Shown piece by piece: positions 33,347 through 43,513 of a stretch of DNA of 64,000 nucleotides. Position 1 is the first letter of the stretch; each line of letters starts with the position of its first letter. Below the pieces are notes generated by a model. It searched no databases. It saw only the letters and a program-made list of their open reading frames with translations, and was not told the DNA's origin. The position numbers and the translations under genes are program-made. Origin of the DNA: Jiangella muralis (GTDB taxonomy: Bacteria > Actinomycetota > Actinomycetes > Jiangellales > Jiangellaceae); assembly GCF_001270745.1 (NCBI RefSeq), contig NZ_LFXL01000025.1:62001-126000 (forward strand), in the 5' to 3' direction.

Positions 33347-34986
33347 GCGCCATCGTCAACAGTGCCGGAAAAGTCGTCGACTTCGTCGACCAGCGGATCA
33401 CCGCGTCCAACTGGCTGAAGCGCAACATCCGCAAGGTCTTCCCCGACCACTGGTCGTTTCTGCTCGGGGAGATCGCGCTGTTCAGCTTCATCATGATCCT
33501 GCTGTCCGGCGTGTTCCTGACGCTCTGGTTCAAGCCGACGATGGCGCACGTCGTGTACGAGGGCGCCTACCTCCCGATGCGCGGCGTCGGCATGTCCGAG
33601 GCGTACTCGTCGACGCTGGAGATCTCATTCGAGGTGCGCGGCGGCCTGCTGATGCGCCAGGTACACCACTGGGGCGCGCTGATCTTCGTGGCCGCCATGT
33701 CGGCCCACATGCTGCGGGTGTTCTTCACCGGCGCGTTCCGCAAGCCGCGCGAGATCAACTGGCTGATCGGCGTGGTGCTGCTGGTCCTGGCCGTGGCGGC
33801 CGGCTTCACCGGCTACTCGCTCCCCGACGACCTGCTGTCGGGCACCGGCCTGCGGATCATCGAGGGCGGCATGCTCGCCATCCCGATCGTCGGCACCTAC
33901 ATGTCGTCGTTCCTGTTCGGTGGCGAGTATCCGGGCGACGACATCATCGCGCGGCTCTACCCGGTACACATCCTGCTGGTTCCAGGGCTGATCATCGCGC
34001 TGGTCACCGCGCACCTGATGATCCTCTGGTACCAGAAGCACACCCACTGGGGCGGCCCCGGCAAGACGAACAACAACGTCGCCGGCGCACCGTTCTTCCC
34101 CATCTACGTGGCCAAGGCCGGTGGCTTCCAGTTCATCGTCATGGGCGTCATCGTCCTGCTGGCGGCGACGATCCAGATCAACCCGGTCTGGCTGTGGGGC
34201 CCGTACGATCCATCAGTCGTGTCGGCCGGCACCCAGCCCGACTGGTACGTCGGGTTCCTCGATGGCGCCCTGCGGGTGATGCCTGCGTGGGAGTTCTACA
34301 TCTTCGACCACCCGGTGAGCATGAGCGTGCTCATCCCGGCGATCCTGCTGCCCGGCATCATCCTGACGCCGCTCGCGCTGTACCCGTGGCTCGAGCAGAA
34401 GGCGACCGGCGACACCCGGGAGCACCACCTGCTGGACCGGCCGCGCAACGTGCCGGTGCGGACGGGTATCGGTGTCGCGTTCATCGTCTTCTACGTCCTG
34501 CTGTGGATCGCCGGTGGCAATGACTTCTTCGCGACGATCCTGGAGATCCCGGTCAACTGGATCACCTGGTTCATCCGCATCGGCATCTTCGTGCTGCCAC
34601 CACTGGCGTTCATCATGACGAAGCGGATCTGCATGGGTTTGCAACGCCGCGACCGCGACAAGGTGATGCACGGCCGCGAGACCGGCATCGTCATGGTCAG
34701 CCCCGACGGCGAGTTCTCGGAGCTGCACGCGCCGCTGTCGCAGGCTCAGGCGTACCAGCTGACGTGGCACGAGCGGCAACTGCCGTCCGACCCCGGCCCG
34801 GCGACGGACGCCAACGGCATCCCGAACCCGAACTACCGCGCCAAGCGTGCGCAGGCCCGCCTCTCCCGCTTCTACTTCGGCGACGTCGTGCAGAAGCCGA
34901 CGGTGCAAGAACTCGAGGCCGCCCACCACGATGGCCACGGCGGCTCCGACTCTGCCCGCGACGAACTGCCCAGCGGTCAGCAGTAG
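33343..34986 (+). CDS. qcrB: Cytochrome b subunit of menaquinol-cytochrome c reductase
   Basis: A 547-residue integral membrane protein holding both b haems. Ligands are His108 and His122 in helix B, and His209 and His224 in helix D. The quinol-oxidation motif is PDWY (TQPDWYVGFLDG). The C-terminal 110 residues are a cytoplasmic extension ending in a His/Asp-rich tail, typical of actinobacteria. It completes the operon and is followed by a strong terminator. Compare the degenerate paralogue at 15718-17274. Confidence 0.97.
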   Translation: MSAIVNSAGKVVDFVDQRITASNWLKRNIRKVFPDHWSFLLGEIALFSFIMILLSGVFLTLWFKPTMAHVVYEGAYLPMRGVGMSEAYSSTLEISFEVRGGLLMRQVHHWGALIFVAAMSAHMLRVFFTGAFRKPREINWLIGVVLLVLAVAAGFTGYSLPDDLLSGTGLRIIEGGMLAIPIVGTYMSSFLFGGEYPGDDIIARLYPVHILLVPGLIIALVTAHLMILWYQKHTHWGGPGKTNNNVAGAPFFPIYVAKAGGFQFIVMGVIVLLAATIQINPVWLWGPYDPSVVSAGTQPDWYVGFLDGALRVMPAWEFYIFDHPVSMSVLIPAILLPGIILTPLALYPWLEQKATGDTREHHLLDRPRNVPVRTGIGVAFIVFYVLLWIAGGNDFFATILEIPVNWITWFIRIGIFVLPPLAFIMTKRICMGLQRRDRDKVMHGRETGIVMVSPDGEFSELHAPLSQAQAYQLTWHERQLPSDPGPATDANGIPNPNYRAKRAQARLSRFYFGDVVQKPTVQELEAAHHDGHGGSDSARDELPSGQQ

Positions 34987-35009
34987 TAGTTCCATTTCAA
35001 GGTCCACGG

Positions 35010-35046
35010 AGCGCCCGGGTCGTCCACGACGGACGGCCCGGGCGTT
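35010..35046 (+). terminator. Terminator of the ctaE-qcrCAB operon
   Basis: A 16-bp stem with two G-U pairs (35010-35025 with 35031-35046) and a five-base loop, starting 24 bases after the qcrB stop and followed by TCTGCGTT. The rest of 34987-35277 shows only GC-rich, vaguely repetitive sequence. Confidence 0.7.
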
Positions 35047-35277
35047 CTGCGTTCGCCGGACGTCCTTGTCGGCACGGCGCAAGCCCGACGCCGCGCCGCA
35101 CACGCCCAGGGCCACGTGGTCCCGGCACAGCGTGCCTCCGCCGCCGCGTGTTCCTGGCGCCACGCCTTCTGGGCACTGCGCATGCCCGGCTCGGCCTGTT
35201 TCCGGCGCGGGCGTGCCCGGCGGCGCGCGGGCATGCCCTGTCGGCGGCCCGTTGCCGACGTGGCGGCGGCACAATGG

Positions 35278-35876
35278 TCAGCCGGACGGACCGCCGCTGT
35301 GCTCCCCGGGCGGCTCGGCATCCGTCGCTGAGCGATCGACAGCCCGACTCGACAACCTGGCGCCCGCCGCAGAGCCGGACGGACCGCCGCGCTCCCCCGG
35401 CAACCCCGGGTCCGCCACGGAGCTGTCGAGCACCCGCCGCAGACCGCGTTCACCGCGGCGCATGATGGCACTGTGGCCGTAGCGGAACAGCGGGCCGAGC
35501 AGCGGACCGGCGACGTTCGTCCAGGCACGGGTCGTGGCGACGCGCAGCTCGATGTCCAGGCGGGTGCCGCCGGGCACGGCGGCGAACCGCACCGTGCTGG
35601 TGTCGGCCAGGTCACCGTCGGCGGCGAGGACGACCAGACGGCCCGGTTCGTCCCCGGTCAGCGTCAGCGCGAACCTCAGCCGATACCCGGCCGGGCTGCG
35701 CCAGGTGCACGCGCGGTGCTGCCCACGAGCCCGTCCGTTCGCCGCACGTCGGCCGTCTGGATGGAGGGCCACCAGTCCACCCAGCGCTGCCCGGGCGACG
35801 TCAGGAACGTACACGTCTCGTCAAGCGCCGCGCCCACCCACCACCTGGTGACGAACACGTAGCGCCGTGGTCCCAC
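35278..35876 (-). pseudogene. SRPBCC family gene split by a frameshift
   Basis: From GTG 35876 one frame gives RYVFVTRWWVGAALDETCTF and on to DWWPSIQTADV, a normal SRPBCC start. From about 35745 to 35705 protein-like sequence moves to another frame, which continues CTWRSPAGYRLRFALTLTGD and DIELRVATTRAWTNVAGPLL. Neither frame alone gives a full domain; joined they make about 150 residues of one. A single-base indel would explain it, either a real mutation or a sequencing error. The last 45 residues (to 35278) are Gly/Ser/Pro-rich and unlike the domain. Confidence 0.65.
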
Positions 35877-35885
35877 GTTCCGACT

Positions 35886-37001
35886 CTAGGCGGCCCCAGC
35901 TCCGCTCACCTCCTTCCGCGCCCGATCCGTGGCCTCGACGGCCTCGCGGGTCAGGGCAGCGATGTGGCCGGGGCTCACCTGACCCTCGAGGCAGTCGCGC
36001 AGCAGTTGGGCCATGGTGTGCTGGGGATCGATGAGCTGCACCCGGTCGAGCGCGACGTTCGCCAGCGCGCCGTCGCCCTGCTGGTAGGCGACCCACGCGA
36101 CGACACTGCAGATGGGCGCCGCGCGGGAGTCGGGGGCGCGCCGGGCCAGTGCGGTCAGGAGGCCCAGCCAGGCGGCCGGATCGGCGCCCTCGAACGCAAG
36201 GAACCGATCGCGCACGAGGAGGTCCGCCGCGCCGAGGCTCAGCCGCGCCACGTCGTCGTCGGATGGCGCTGGCCCGCCCTCGGCCGACCGCGCCAGCAGC
36301 AGCCGCGCGAGCACCAGTGTTCGGCCCCGCACCGCCTCGACGCCGTCGGTCAGCGCCTCTGTCGCCAACTCGCGGTCGATCCGTTCGAAGACCCGGACCA
36401 TGGCCTTCTCGTCCGCGCCGAACGGCCCGCGCACGGCGTCTTCCAGCTCACGCCGCGATGCCAGCGTCCGCCGCCCGGCCAGCGCCATCAGAGCCTCGAC
36501 GCCCGCTGCCGCGCCGACGCCGGGATCAGGCAACGGCACGCCTTCAGCAGGACAGCAGCCCGGATGGTCGCAGTCATACGTCCACCACCTCCCGCCGTCG
36601 ACGTACGCCGTCCCCAGGACCGCCACCGGGCCGCCGGCCAGCACGGCCAGCACGCGTTCCATCACAACCTGATGCGGCAGCGCGCCCTGCGACACGCCGT
36701 CCGGCGGATGCCCCGGTGCCGCCCTGGTGCCCGGCGGTCCGCCGTCGCCGTAGCAGACGAGGAGGACGGCGTCGGGCTGCCCGTGTTCGATGCGCCTGGC
36801 CACCTCCGCCGCGAAGTCCTCGTGGTCGCCGTCGGGCAGGTCGAAGCGCAGCAGTGTGCCGGTGCGCTGCTGTTCCAGGTCGACATGGATCGCCACGAGG
36901 CTGGACTGCGGGTGGAAGCCGATGAGGTGCGGGACCGCGGCCAGGAGCTCGCCAGCGTTGCCCGCCGTGACAGTGCTGTTGTGGGGTTCGCGTATCTTCA
37001 T
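35886..37001 (-). CDS. DUF4192 domain-containing protein
   Basis: A 371-residue cytosolic protein typical of actinobacteria. It opens with LLAAVPHLIGFHPQSSLVAI, the family signature, and VLLVCYGDGG follows. A middle segment includes RWWTYDCDHPGCCPAEG with three cysteines, possibly metal-binding. The C-terminal half is helical with alanine-rich repeats (LGLLTALARRA, SVVAWVAYQQGDGALANVAL). Function is unknown. The ATG at 37001 has no close ribosome site; GGAGGA lies 13 bases away. It is divergent from the EamA transporter. Confidence 0.88.
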   Translation of the reverse strand: MKIREPHNSTVTAGNAGELLAAVPHLIGFHPQSSLVAIHVDLEQQRTGTLLRFDLPDGDHEDFAAEVARRIEHGQPDAVLLVCYGDGGPPGTRAAPGHPPDGVSQGALPHQVVMERVLAVLAGGPVAVLGTAYVDGGRWWTYDCDHPGCCPAEGVPLPDPGVGAAAGVEALMALAGRRTLASRRELEDAVRGPFGADEKAMVRVFERIDRELATEALTDGVEAVRGRTLVLARLLLARSAEGGPAPSDDDVARLSLGAADLLVRDRFLAFEGADPAAWLGLLTALARRAPDSRAAPICSVVAWVAYQQGDGALANVALDRVQLIDPQHTMAQLLRDCLEGQVSPGHIAALTREAVEATDRARKEVSGAGAA

Positions 37002-37130
37002 GGAGGCGACATTCCTCCGCGAAGCTCTTCGGCTCAACCGCCGATCGCTCGAATGTGGATAACTGCCGCCGCGAAGATTCACTGTGGACAACGCGTTCCG
37101 GTGGGGCGCGCAATGGTCGAGGAGGCCGGT

Positions 37131-38105
37131 GTGTCCCGTCGAGGGTGGATGCTCTTCGTCGCGCTGGGGATCATCTGGGGCATCCCCTACATGCTCATCA
37201 AGGTCGCCGTCGACGAGTTGTCGCCGGCCTCGATCGTGCTGGCGCGGACGGCGATCGGCGCGGCGCTGCTGCTGCCACTGGCGGCACGGCGCGGGTACCT
37301 GCGCCCGCTGCTCCCCCACTGGCGGATGCTGCTGGCGTTCACGCTGATCGAGATCTGTATCCCGTGGTATCTGCTCGGGTACGCCGAGCAGGAGTTGTCC
37401 AGCTCGCTGACCGGCCTGCTCGTCGCCGCGGTGCCGCTGGTCGGCGCCGTACTGGTGTGGGCGATGGGGACGGAGCGGCCGGGCCGGCGACGGCAGGCCG
37501 GCCTGCTGGTGGGCTTCGCCGGCGTCGCCGCCCTCGTCGGCTTCGATGTCGAGGCGAGCAGCCCGGCGCCGGTGCTCGCGGTCGCCGGTACCGCGGTCTG
37601 CTACGCCGTCGGGCCGATCATCCTGTCGCGCTGGCTGTCGCAGCTGCCCGGCCTCGGCGTGATGGCGGCCTCGCTGACGGCGTCGGCGGTGCTGTACCTG
37701 CCGCTCGGGCTGGCGCAGTGGCCGGGCGAGCCGCTGTCGGGCGAGGTCTGGCTCAGCGTCGCCGGCCTCGGCGCCGTGTGCACGGTGGCGGCGTTCCTGG
37801 TGTTCTTCGCGCTGGTCGCGGAGGTAGGGCCGAGCCGGGCGACGGTCATCACGTACGTGAATCCGGCGGTGGCGCTCCTGCTCGGCGTGGCGGTGCTGGA
37901 CGAGCGGATCACGGTGTTCACGGGGGTCGGGTTCGGGCTGATCCTGATCGGCTCGGTGTTGGCGACGTCGAGGGACAAGGAGCCGGAGCCGGCGGTGGTG
38001 CCGGCGGCCGTGGCCACGGATCGGACGGCGGGCGACGGGGCGAGGTCTCGGGAGGCGCTCGACGTGACGTGCGACGACATCGCGCGGCCGGTCGCGGAGC
38101 CCTGA
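37131..38105 (+). CDS. EamA/DMT-family transporter
   Basis: Inner-membrane metabolite exporter of about 324 residues with ten hydrophobic helices in two EamA repeats. The first opens GWMLFVALGIIWGIPYMLIK and the second around VLAVAGTAVCYAVGPIILS. The typical end is ITYVNPAVALLLGVAVLDE. The last 45 residues are a hydrophilic tail. GTG 37131 is chosen because GAGGAGG sits five bases before it; ATG 37113 in frame has none. Substrate is unknown; relatives export amino acids or nucleobases. Confidence 0.88.
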   Translation: MSRRGWMLFVALGIIWGIPYMLIKVAVDELSPASIVLARTAIGAALLLPLAARRGYLRPLLPHWRMLLAFTLIEICIPWYLLGYAEQELSSSLTGLLVAAVPLVGAVLVWAMGTERPGRRRQAGLLVGFAGVAALVGFDVEASSPAPVLAVAGTAVCYAVGPIILSRWLSQLPGLGVMAASLTASAVLYLPLGLAQWPGEPLSGEVWLSVAGLGAVCTVAAFLVFFALVAEVGPSRATVITYVNPAVALLLGVAVLDERITVFTGVGFGLILIGSVLATSRDKEPEPAVVPAAVATDRTAGDGARSREALDVTCDDIARPVAEP

Positions 38106-38320
38106 ACCGGCTTCGGGTCGCGAACCACGCTGCGCCGGCCGTTGGACCGACCGAGGTTGCGTGCCGAGCGCTGGGTGGGCAGCGCCGATCGGCCGTGTTA
38201 GGACAGCTGGCCGGTAGCCGCCGTTCGCAGCCGTGGACGATGGGCTGAGTCGGCGCCGGTCGTCCCGTGCTGGCCGCGAGGGTGCGCGATAGCGGGTCGG
38301 AGCTGGGCGGGGTGCGTGAC

Positions 38321-38514
38321 GGTGTGGCGCGGGACGGCGTGCGGCCCGAGGGCGCGCGCCGGGCAGGGGCTCGACGACTGTGGGGCGCGGGTGCCTAGCG
38401 GCGGGCGGCGCGAGGGACGGTGTGGCGCGGGACGGCGTGCGGCCCGGGGTGCGCGCCGGGCGGGGGCTCGACGGTTGTGGGGCGCGGGTGCATAGCGGCG
38501 GGCGGCGCGGGGTG
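38321..38514. repeat. 98-bp tandem duplication in a non-coding region
   Basis: GGTGTGGCGCGGGACGGCGT begins at 38321 and again at 38419. The two units are near-identical with scattered substitutions. The surrounding region 38106-38640 is very G-rich on the plus strand and holds no credible gene; frames on both strands are low-complexity Arg/Pro/Gly. Confidence 0.7.
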
Positions 38515-38640
38515 GGGTTCGCGGCGGGCGCGGCGCGAGGGTGCGCGCAGGACGGGTCAGGGCCGGGCCGAGGGAGTGCGCGACGGCGGGCAGGCGCGGC
38601 GCGGGCGCAGGAGTCGGCCAGGCAACTCGAACGTGTGGGG

Positions 38641-38844
38641 TCAGCGGCCGTGGTCGGTGGTGGCGAGGCCGGACCCGTCGTCGCGGGTCTTCATGAGGGC
38701 GAGGCGTTCGTCGAGCCAGTGGTCGATGGATTCGGCCGCGCGTAGGGCGTCCGCGGGGTCGTCGCTGTGGTCGCGTTCGTCGACGAGGGTGCGCAAGGCG
38801 TCGTCGACGCGGCGAAGCTGGGTGGTGAGGGGGCGAGTCGACAT
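38641..38844 (-). CDS. Small charged protein downstream of ctaF
   Basis: A 67-residue protein, mostly helical and charged (LTTQLRRVDDALRTLVDERD, ESIDHWLDERLALMKTRDD). No transmembrane segment or known domain. ATG 38844 has GGAGG eight bases upstream. It follows ctaF by 145 bases on the same strand and could be co-transcribed with the oxidase genes. I do not recognise it. Confidence 0.6.
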   Translation of the reverse strand: MSTRPLTTQLRRVDDALRTLVDERDHSDDPADALRAAESIDHWLDERLALMKTRDDGSGLATTDHGR

Positions 38845-38989
38845 CACGACCACCTCCGAGAGGATGTCGGGCGGGCGAACCTCCACCATCAGGTCTACAC
38901 CAACACAAGCGCCCCGTCGAAGCCACCGCACGACACAGCGCCGCCCGCGAGTCCACCAGGGACCCGCAGGCGGCGCCGAAGAGCGGAGC

Positions 38990-39382
38990 TCAGTGGGCGA
39001 ATTCGCCCCGGTAGTACTCGAACACCCAGCCGATGGCGGCCATGGCGGACAGCGCGACACCGATGATGAAGATGAACCAGGCGAACACCAGCCCGAGGAA
39101 CACCATCGACACGGCGCCGGCGGCGGCCAGCGGCCACCACGAGTGCGGGCTGTAGAAGCCGTACTCGCCGGCCAGCTCCTCGACCTCGCCGTCGCGGTCC
39201 TCGGGACGGGGGTCGATGCGCCGCGACAGCAGCAGGAAGTAGAACGCCACCATGGCGCCGAGGCCGAACGTGAGGACGAGCGCCGTGGTGCCGGTCGGGT
39301 CCTTGGACATGAACCAGTAGATCGGGGTGACCATCGCGAAGAAGACCGTCACGATGGCGAAGATCAGGCCTTCGATCTTCAC
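38990..39382 (-). CDS. ctaF: Actinobacterial cytochrome c oxidase subunit IV
   Basis: A 130-residue membrane protein with four hydrophobic helices (for example [20 protein letters not shown] and [20 protein letters not shown]). The central [14 protein letters not shown]-like segment ([17 protein letters not shown]) and terminal [10 protein letters not shown] are typical of actinobacterial subunit IV. It is a structural subunit of the bc-aa3 supercomplex. The GTG start overlaps the ctaD stop as GTGA. Confidence 0.95.
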   Translation of the reverse strand: MKIEGLIFAIVTVFFAMVTPIYWFMSKDPTGTTALVLTFGLGAMVAFYFLLLSRRIDPRPEDRDGEVEELAGEYGFYSPHSWWPLAAAGAVSMVFLGLVFAWFIFIIGVALSAMAAIGWVFEYYRGEFAH

Positions 39383-41100
39383 TTGTTGTCCTCCTGCACA
39401 TCAGGCGGGCCGAGTACCTGGGTGAGCGGTCCGGCATGCACCGGCTTCTTCTCGGCCAGGCCGGCGACCTCGGGGTACTTGAGGTCGAACGCGGGCCGCT
39501 CGCTGCGCACCCGCGGCAGCGACGTGAAGTTGTGCCGCGGCGGCGGGCAGGAGGTGGCCCACTCCAGCGAGTTGCCGAAGCCCCACGGGTCGTCGACCTC
39601 GACCTTGGGCGCGAGCCGGGTCTGCCAGACGTTCCACAGGAACGGCAGCGTCGACGCGGCCAGCACGAACGCGAACACCGACGAGAACTGGTTGAGGAAC
39701 GTGAAACCGTCCTCGGGCGCGTAGTTAGAGTAGCGACGCGGGAAGCCCTCGACGCCCAGCCAGTGCTGCACCATGAACGTGCCGTGGAAGCCGATGAACA
39801 ACAGCCAGAAATGGATCTTGCCGAGGCGTTCGTTCAGCATGCGGCCGGTGAACTTGGGCCACCAGAAATAGAACCCGGAGAACATCGCGAACACGACCGT
39901 GCCGAACACCACGTAATGGAAGTGCGCCACCACGAAGTAGCTGTCGGACACCTGGAAGTCGAGCGGCGGCGACGCCAGGATGACACCGGTCAGCCCGCCG
40001 AACAGGAACGTCACGAGGAACCCGAGAGCGAACAGCATGGGTGTCTCGAACGTGATGGACCCGCGCCACATGGTCCCGATCCAGGCGAAGAACTTCAACC
40101 CGGTCGGGATGGCGATGAGCATGGTCATCGCCGCGAAGAAGGGGAGGTTGACCGCCCCCGTGACGTACATGTGGTGCGCCCACACCGCGATGGACAGACC
40201 GGCGATGGACAGCGTCGCGAAGACCAGGCCCTTGTAGCCGAACAAGGGTTTTCGGCTGAACACCGGTATGACTTCGGTGATGATGCCGAAGAACGGCAAC
40301 GCGATGATGTAGACCTCGGGATGGCCGAAGAACCAGAACAGGTGTTGCCACAGGACGGCGCCACCCGCGGTGGGATCGAAGACGTGGGTGCCGAGGATGC
40401 GGTCGGCGAGCATGGCGAACAGTGCGGCCGCGAGCAGCGGGAACGCGATCAGCACCAGGATGCTGGTGATGAGGATGTTCCAGGTGAAGATCGGCATTCG
40501 GAACATCGTCATTCCCGGCGCGCGCATGCACACGATGGTGGTGATGAAGTTGACGGCGCCGAAGATGGTGCCGAAACCGCTCATCGCCAGTCCGGCGACC
40601 CAGAGGTCACCACCGACGTTCGGACTGTAGATGGTGTTGTGCAACGGCGCGTAGGCGAACCAGCCGAAGTCGGCCGCACCGCCCGGGGTGATGAAGCCGG
40701 CGCAGACGATCAGCCCGCCGAACACGAACAGGTAGAAGCTGAACATGTTCAGCCGCGGGAACGCGACGTCCGGCGCGCCGATCTGCAACGGCACGATGAT
40801 GTTGCCGAAGCCGATGAACAGCGGTGTCGCGAACAGCAGCAGCATGATCGTGCCGTGCATGGTGAACAGCTGGTTGTACAGCTGGTCGCTGACCACCTGA
40901 CGCCCGGGCGAGTACAGCTCGGCCCGGATGAGCAACGCCAGCACGCCGCCGAACAGGAAGAACCCGAACGACGCGATCAGGTACATGTACCCGATGATCT
41001 TGTGGTCGGTGGACGTGATCCACCGCACGACCACGTTGCCCTTGCGCTTCGGCCGGGCCACGGCGCCGGCGGCGGCGGTGCGCTCCAGATACGTCGTCAC
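39379..41100 (-). CDS. ctaD: Cytochrome c oxidase subunit I
   Basis: Catalytic subunit of the aa3 oxidase, 573 residues and about twelve helices. Haem a/a3 and CuB ligands lie in [25 protein letters not shown] (with the His-Tyr pair), WAHHMYVTG and [11 protein letters not shown]. The Glu of HPEVY-type enzymes (D channel) is present. It reduces oxygen to water and pumps protons. GTG 41100 overlaps the ctaC stop, and its stop overlaps ctaF, so all three are coupled. Confidence 0.97.
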   Translation of the reverse strand: MTTYLERTAAAGAVARPKRKGNVVVRWITSTDHKIIGYMYLIASFGFFLFGGVLALLIRAELYSPGRQVVSDQLYNQLFTMHGTIMLLLFATPLFIGFGNIIVPLQIGAPDVAFPRLNMFSFYLFVFGGLIVCAGFITPGGAADFGWFAYAPLHNTIYSPNVGGDLWVAGLAMSGFGTIFGAVNFITTIVCMRAPGMTMFRMPIFTWNILITSILVLIAFPLLAAALFAMLADRILGTHVFDPTAGGAVLWQHLFWFFGHPEVYIIALPFFGIITEVIPVFSRKPLFGYKGLVFATLSIAGLSIAVWAHHMYVTGAVNLPFFAAMTMLIAIPTGLKFFAWIGTMWRGSITFETPMLFALGFLVTFLFGGLTGVILASPPLDFQVSDSYFVVAHFHYVVFGTVVFAMFSGFYFWWPKFTGRMLNERLGKIHFWLLFIGFHGTFMVQHWLGVEGFPRRYSNYAPEDGFTFLNQFSSVFAFVLAASTLPFLWNVWQTRLAPKVEVDDPWGFGNSLEWATSCPPPRHNFTSLPRVRSERPAFDLKYPEVAGLAEKKPVHAGPLTQVLGPPDVQEDNK

Positions 41101-41960
41101 TCGTGGCCACCTCCCGGGGTGCCCGCGTTCTTGTCGTCCAGCACCTTGTCGTCGTAGGCCCCGCGGATCGGCGGCTCGATGATGCCCTCCTGGCCGGTCT
41201 CGCGCAGCTGCTCGATGTGGTCCTGGTACTCCTGCTCGGAGACGACCTCGACGTTGAACAGCATGGACTGGTGGTATGCGCCGCAGAGCTCGGCGCAGCG
41301 GCCCGCGTAGGAGCCCTCGCGGTCGGGCGTCACCTGGAACGCGTTCGGGTGGCCCGGGATGACGTCCATCTTCATGTAGAACGCCGGGATCCAGAACGAG
41401 TGGATGACGTCCGGCGACTCGAGGTCGAAGCGGACGGTCTGGTTGACCGGCAGGTACAGCGTGGGCCGGTCGTTGATGGTGCCGACGTCGTGGACGTCGT
41501 CGTCCATGTAGTTGAACGTCCACGACCACTGCTGGCCGATGACGTTGACGACGAGGTCGGGCTCCTGCGACGTGTCGGTGAGCTGTTCCTGGTGGTCGGC
41601 CGTGAAGTAGAAGAGCGGGACCAGCACGAACAGCGGCGCGACCGTGTAGAGGAACTCGATCGGGATGTTGAACCGTGTCTGCTTCGGCAGTTCGTCGCCG
41701 CGGCGGCGGTAGGCGATGACCGCCCAGATGATCAGGCCCCAGACCAGGGCGCCGACCGCGAACGCCGCGATCCAGGCACCGATCCACAGGTTGCCGATCA
41801 GCGGCGTCTCCTTGGTGGCACCCTCGGGGAGCGCCAGCCGCGACCATTCGTCGCGCTGCTGTGCCGAGCAACCACCCAGCACGAGGATCGTGCCGAGGAG
41901 GAGAACGGCGGCGGTCACGGCCCGGCGACGCGCCGGTCGGACCCTGCCAGACTGACTCAC
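41097..41960 (-). CDS. ctaC: Cytochrome c oxidase subunit II (lipoprotein)
   Basis: A 287-residue subunit carrying CuA outside the membrane. The N-terminus has a lipoprotein signal with lipobox LGGC. Two transmembrane helices follow. The CuA site is [12 protein letters not shown], with the upstream His in [16 protein letters not shown] gives the aromatic electron-entry patch. It accepts electrons from QcrC. GTG 41960 is preceded by AGAAGGG; longer frames lack a ribosome site. It is the first gene of ctaC-ctaD-ctaF, divergent from the cysteine desulfurase. Confidence 0.95.
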   Translation of the reverse strand: MSQSGRVRPARRRAVTAAVLLLGTILVLGGCSAQQRDEWSRLALPEGATKETPLIGNLWIGAWIAAFAVGALVWGLIIWAVIAYRRRGDELPKQTRFNIPIEFLYTVAPLFVLVPLFYFTADHQEQLTDTSQEPDLVVNVIGQQWSWTFNYMDDDVHDVGTINDRPTLYLPVNQTVRFDLESPDVIHSFWIPAFYMKMDVIPGHPNAFQVTPDREGSYAGRCAELCGAYHQSMLFNVEVVSEQEYQDHIEQLRETGQEGIIEPPIRGAYDDKVLDDKNAGTPGGGHE

Positions 41961-42091
41961 GAGGCGCCCTTCTCTTTCGACCCGCTCGCCAGGGCGGGCG
42001 GATTGGCAACCGGCACCGTGGCGAGAGCAAACTTCACCTGTCGCGCCCAACCCTAGCGGTAGCCCTTCGCCATCATTCCGGGAGGTACACG

Positions 42092-43276
42092 ATGAGCACG
42101 CGCGGCGTGTCGGAGCGCTCCGGCGCCGCCCCGGCGGGGTACTTCGACGCGGCCTCGACCGAGCCCTTGCACCCCGCGGCCCGCGAGGTCCTGCTGGCCG
42201 CCGCGGAGGAGGGCTGGGCCGATCCGGCCCGCTTGTACGGCGCGGCCCGGCGGTCCCGGCTGCTGCTGGACAACGCCCGCGAGATCGTCGCCGCGGTGGT
42301 CGGCGCGCGGCCGGACGAGGTGACGTTCACGGCCAGCGGGACGCAGGCGGTGCAGCTGGGCGTGCTGGGGACGGTGCTGGCCCGACGGCGTCAGGGTGGC
42401 GGCCCGCGGGTGGTCGCGGTGTCCGCCGTCGAGCACTCCGCCGTGCTGCAGTCGGCCGCTCACCTGGCGAAACACGAGGGCACCACGACGACGGAGGTGG
42501 GCGTCGACCACGACGGCCTGGTCGACGCCGACGCGTTCGCCGGCGCCGTCGGCGACGACACCGCACTGGCCTGCCTGCAGGCCGCCAACCACGAGGTCGG
42601 CACCGTCCAGCCGGTCGACGAGGTGGGCGGGCACTGCGCCGAGCGGGGCGTCCCGCTGCTGGTCGACGCCGCGCAGGCGGTGGGCCGGGTCGCACTCCCG
42701 CGGAACTGGTCGGTGCTGACGGCCAGCGCGCACAAGTGGGGCGGGCCGGCCGGCGTCGGCGTCCTCGCGGTGCGCCGGAACGTGCGGTGGCGCTCGCCAC
42801 TGCCCGACGACGAGCGCGGCGGCGGCCGGGCGCCGGGGTTCGAGAACGTGCCCGGCGCGCTGGCGGCCGCGGCGGCGCTGCGGGCCCGCTGGGAGGAGGC
42901 CGAGGCCGTCGCGGCCCGGCAGAACGCGCTGGTCGAGCACCTGCGGGCGCGCATCCCGGAACTCCTGGCCGACGTCGAGGTGGTCGGCCACCCGACGCTA
43001 CGGCTGCCGCACCTGGTGACCTTCTCCTGCCTCTACCTCGACGGCGAGGCGCTGGTCAGCGAGCTGGACCGGGCCGGGTTCGCGATCTCCAGCGGGTCGT
43101 CGTGCACGTCCAGCACGCTGCGGCCGAGCCATGTGCTGGCGGCGATGGGCGCGCTGACGCACGGCAACGTGCGGGTCTCGCTGACCCGCGACGCCACCCG
43201 CGCCGACGTCGACCGCTTTCTCGCCGCGGTGGTGGACGTCGTCACCCGGCTCCGATCCGGCCTGGAGGCACTGTGA
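42092..43276 (+). CDS. Cysteine desulfurase (class V aminotransferase family)
   Basis: PLP enzyme that takes sulfur from cysteine, 394 residues. The Schiff-base lysine is Lys215 (SAHKWGG), and the persulfide-bearing cysteine is Cys338 in SSGSSCTSSTLRPSHVL. The SSGSAC-like loop is of the long IscS/NifS type. Its stop overlaps the next gene, tusA, as GTGA. This suggests that persulfide sulfur goes to TusA, for tRNA thiolation, molybdopterin or cluster assembly. GGGAGG precedes the ATG. Confidence 0.92.
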   Translation: MSTRGVSERSGAAPAGYFDAASTEPLHPAAREVLLAAAEEGWADPARLYGAARRSRLLLDNAREIVAAVVGARPDEVTFTASGTQAVQLGVLGTVLARRRQGGGPRVVAVSAVEHSAVLQSAAHLAKHEGTTTTEVGVDHDGLVDADAFAGAVGDDTALACLQAANHEVGTVQPVDEVGGHCAERGVPLLVDAAQAVGRVALPRNWSVLTASAHKWGGPAGVGVLAVRRNVRWRSPLPDDERGGGRAPGFENVPGALAAAAALRARWEEAEAVAARQNALVEHLRARIPELLADVEVVGHPTLRLPHLVTFSCLYLDGEALVSELDRAGFAISSGSSCTSSTLRPSHVLAAMGALTHGNVRVSLTRDATRADVDRFLAAVVDVVTRLRSGLEAL

Positions 43277-43503
43277 CGGACGCGACACTGGTGCTCGACT
43301 GCCGCGGGATGCGCTGCCCGCTGCCGATCATCGAGCTGGCCCGGCGCATCGGCGACGTGGAGGTGGGGCAGACGGTGACGGTGCTGGCCGACGACCCCGC
43401 GGCGGCCTCGGACGTGCCGGCGTGGTGCCGCATGCGGGCGCACGAGTACGTGGGCGCCGACGGCGCCGACGGCGCCGCCTACACCGTCCGCCGCCTGCGC
43501 TGA
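43273..43503 (+). CDS. tusA: TusA-family sulfurtransferase
   Basis: A 76-residue sulfur-carrier protein. The active cysteine is Cys15 in the CPLP motif (RGMRCPLPIIELA). The fold pattern, with VEVGQTVTVLADDPAA following, is typical. The preceding desulfurase overlaps it by four bases, so it is its likely persulfide donor. A bidirectional terminator follows. The downstream acceptor is not visible here. Confidence 0.93.
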   Translation: MTDATLVLDCRGMRCPLPIIELARRIGDVEVGQTVTVLADDPAAASDVPAWCRMRAHEYVGADGADGAAYTVRRLR

Positions 43504-43513
43504 CGCACGCGAA

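Noticed and set aside
38198-38956. 252-codon minus-strand frame across the tandem duplication
   Set aside because: It is Arg/Pro/Ala low complexity produced by the G-rich repeat and has no ribosome site.
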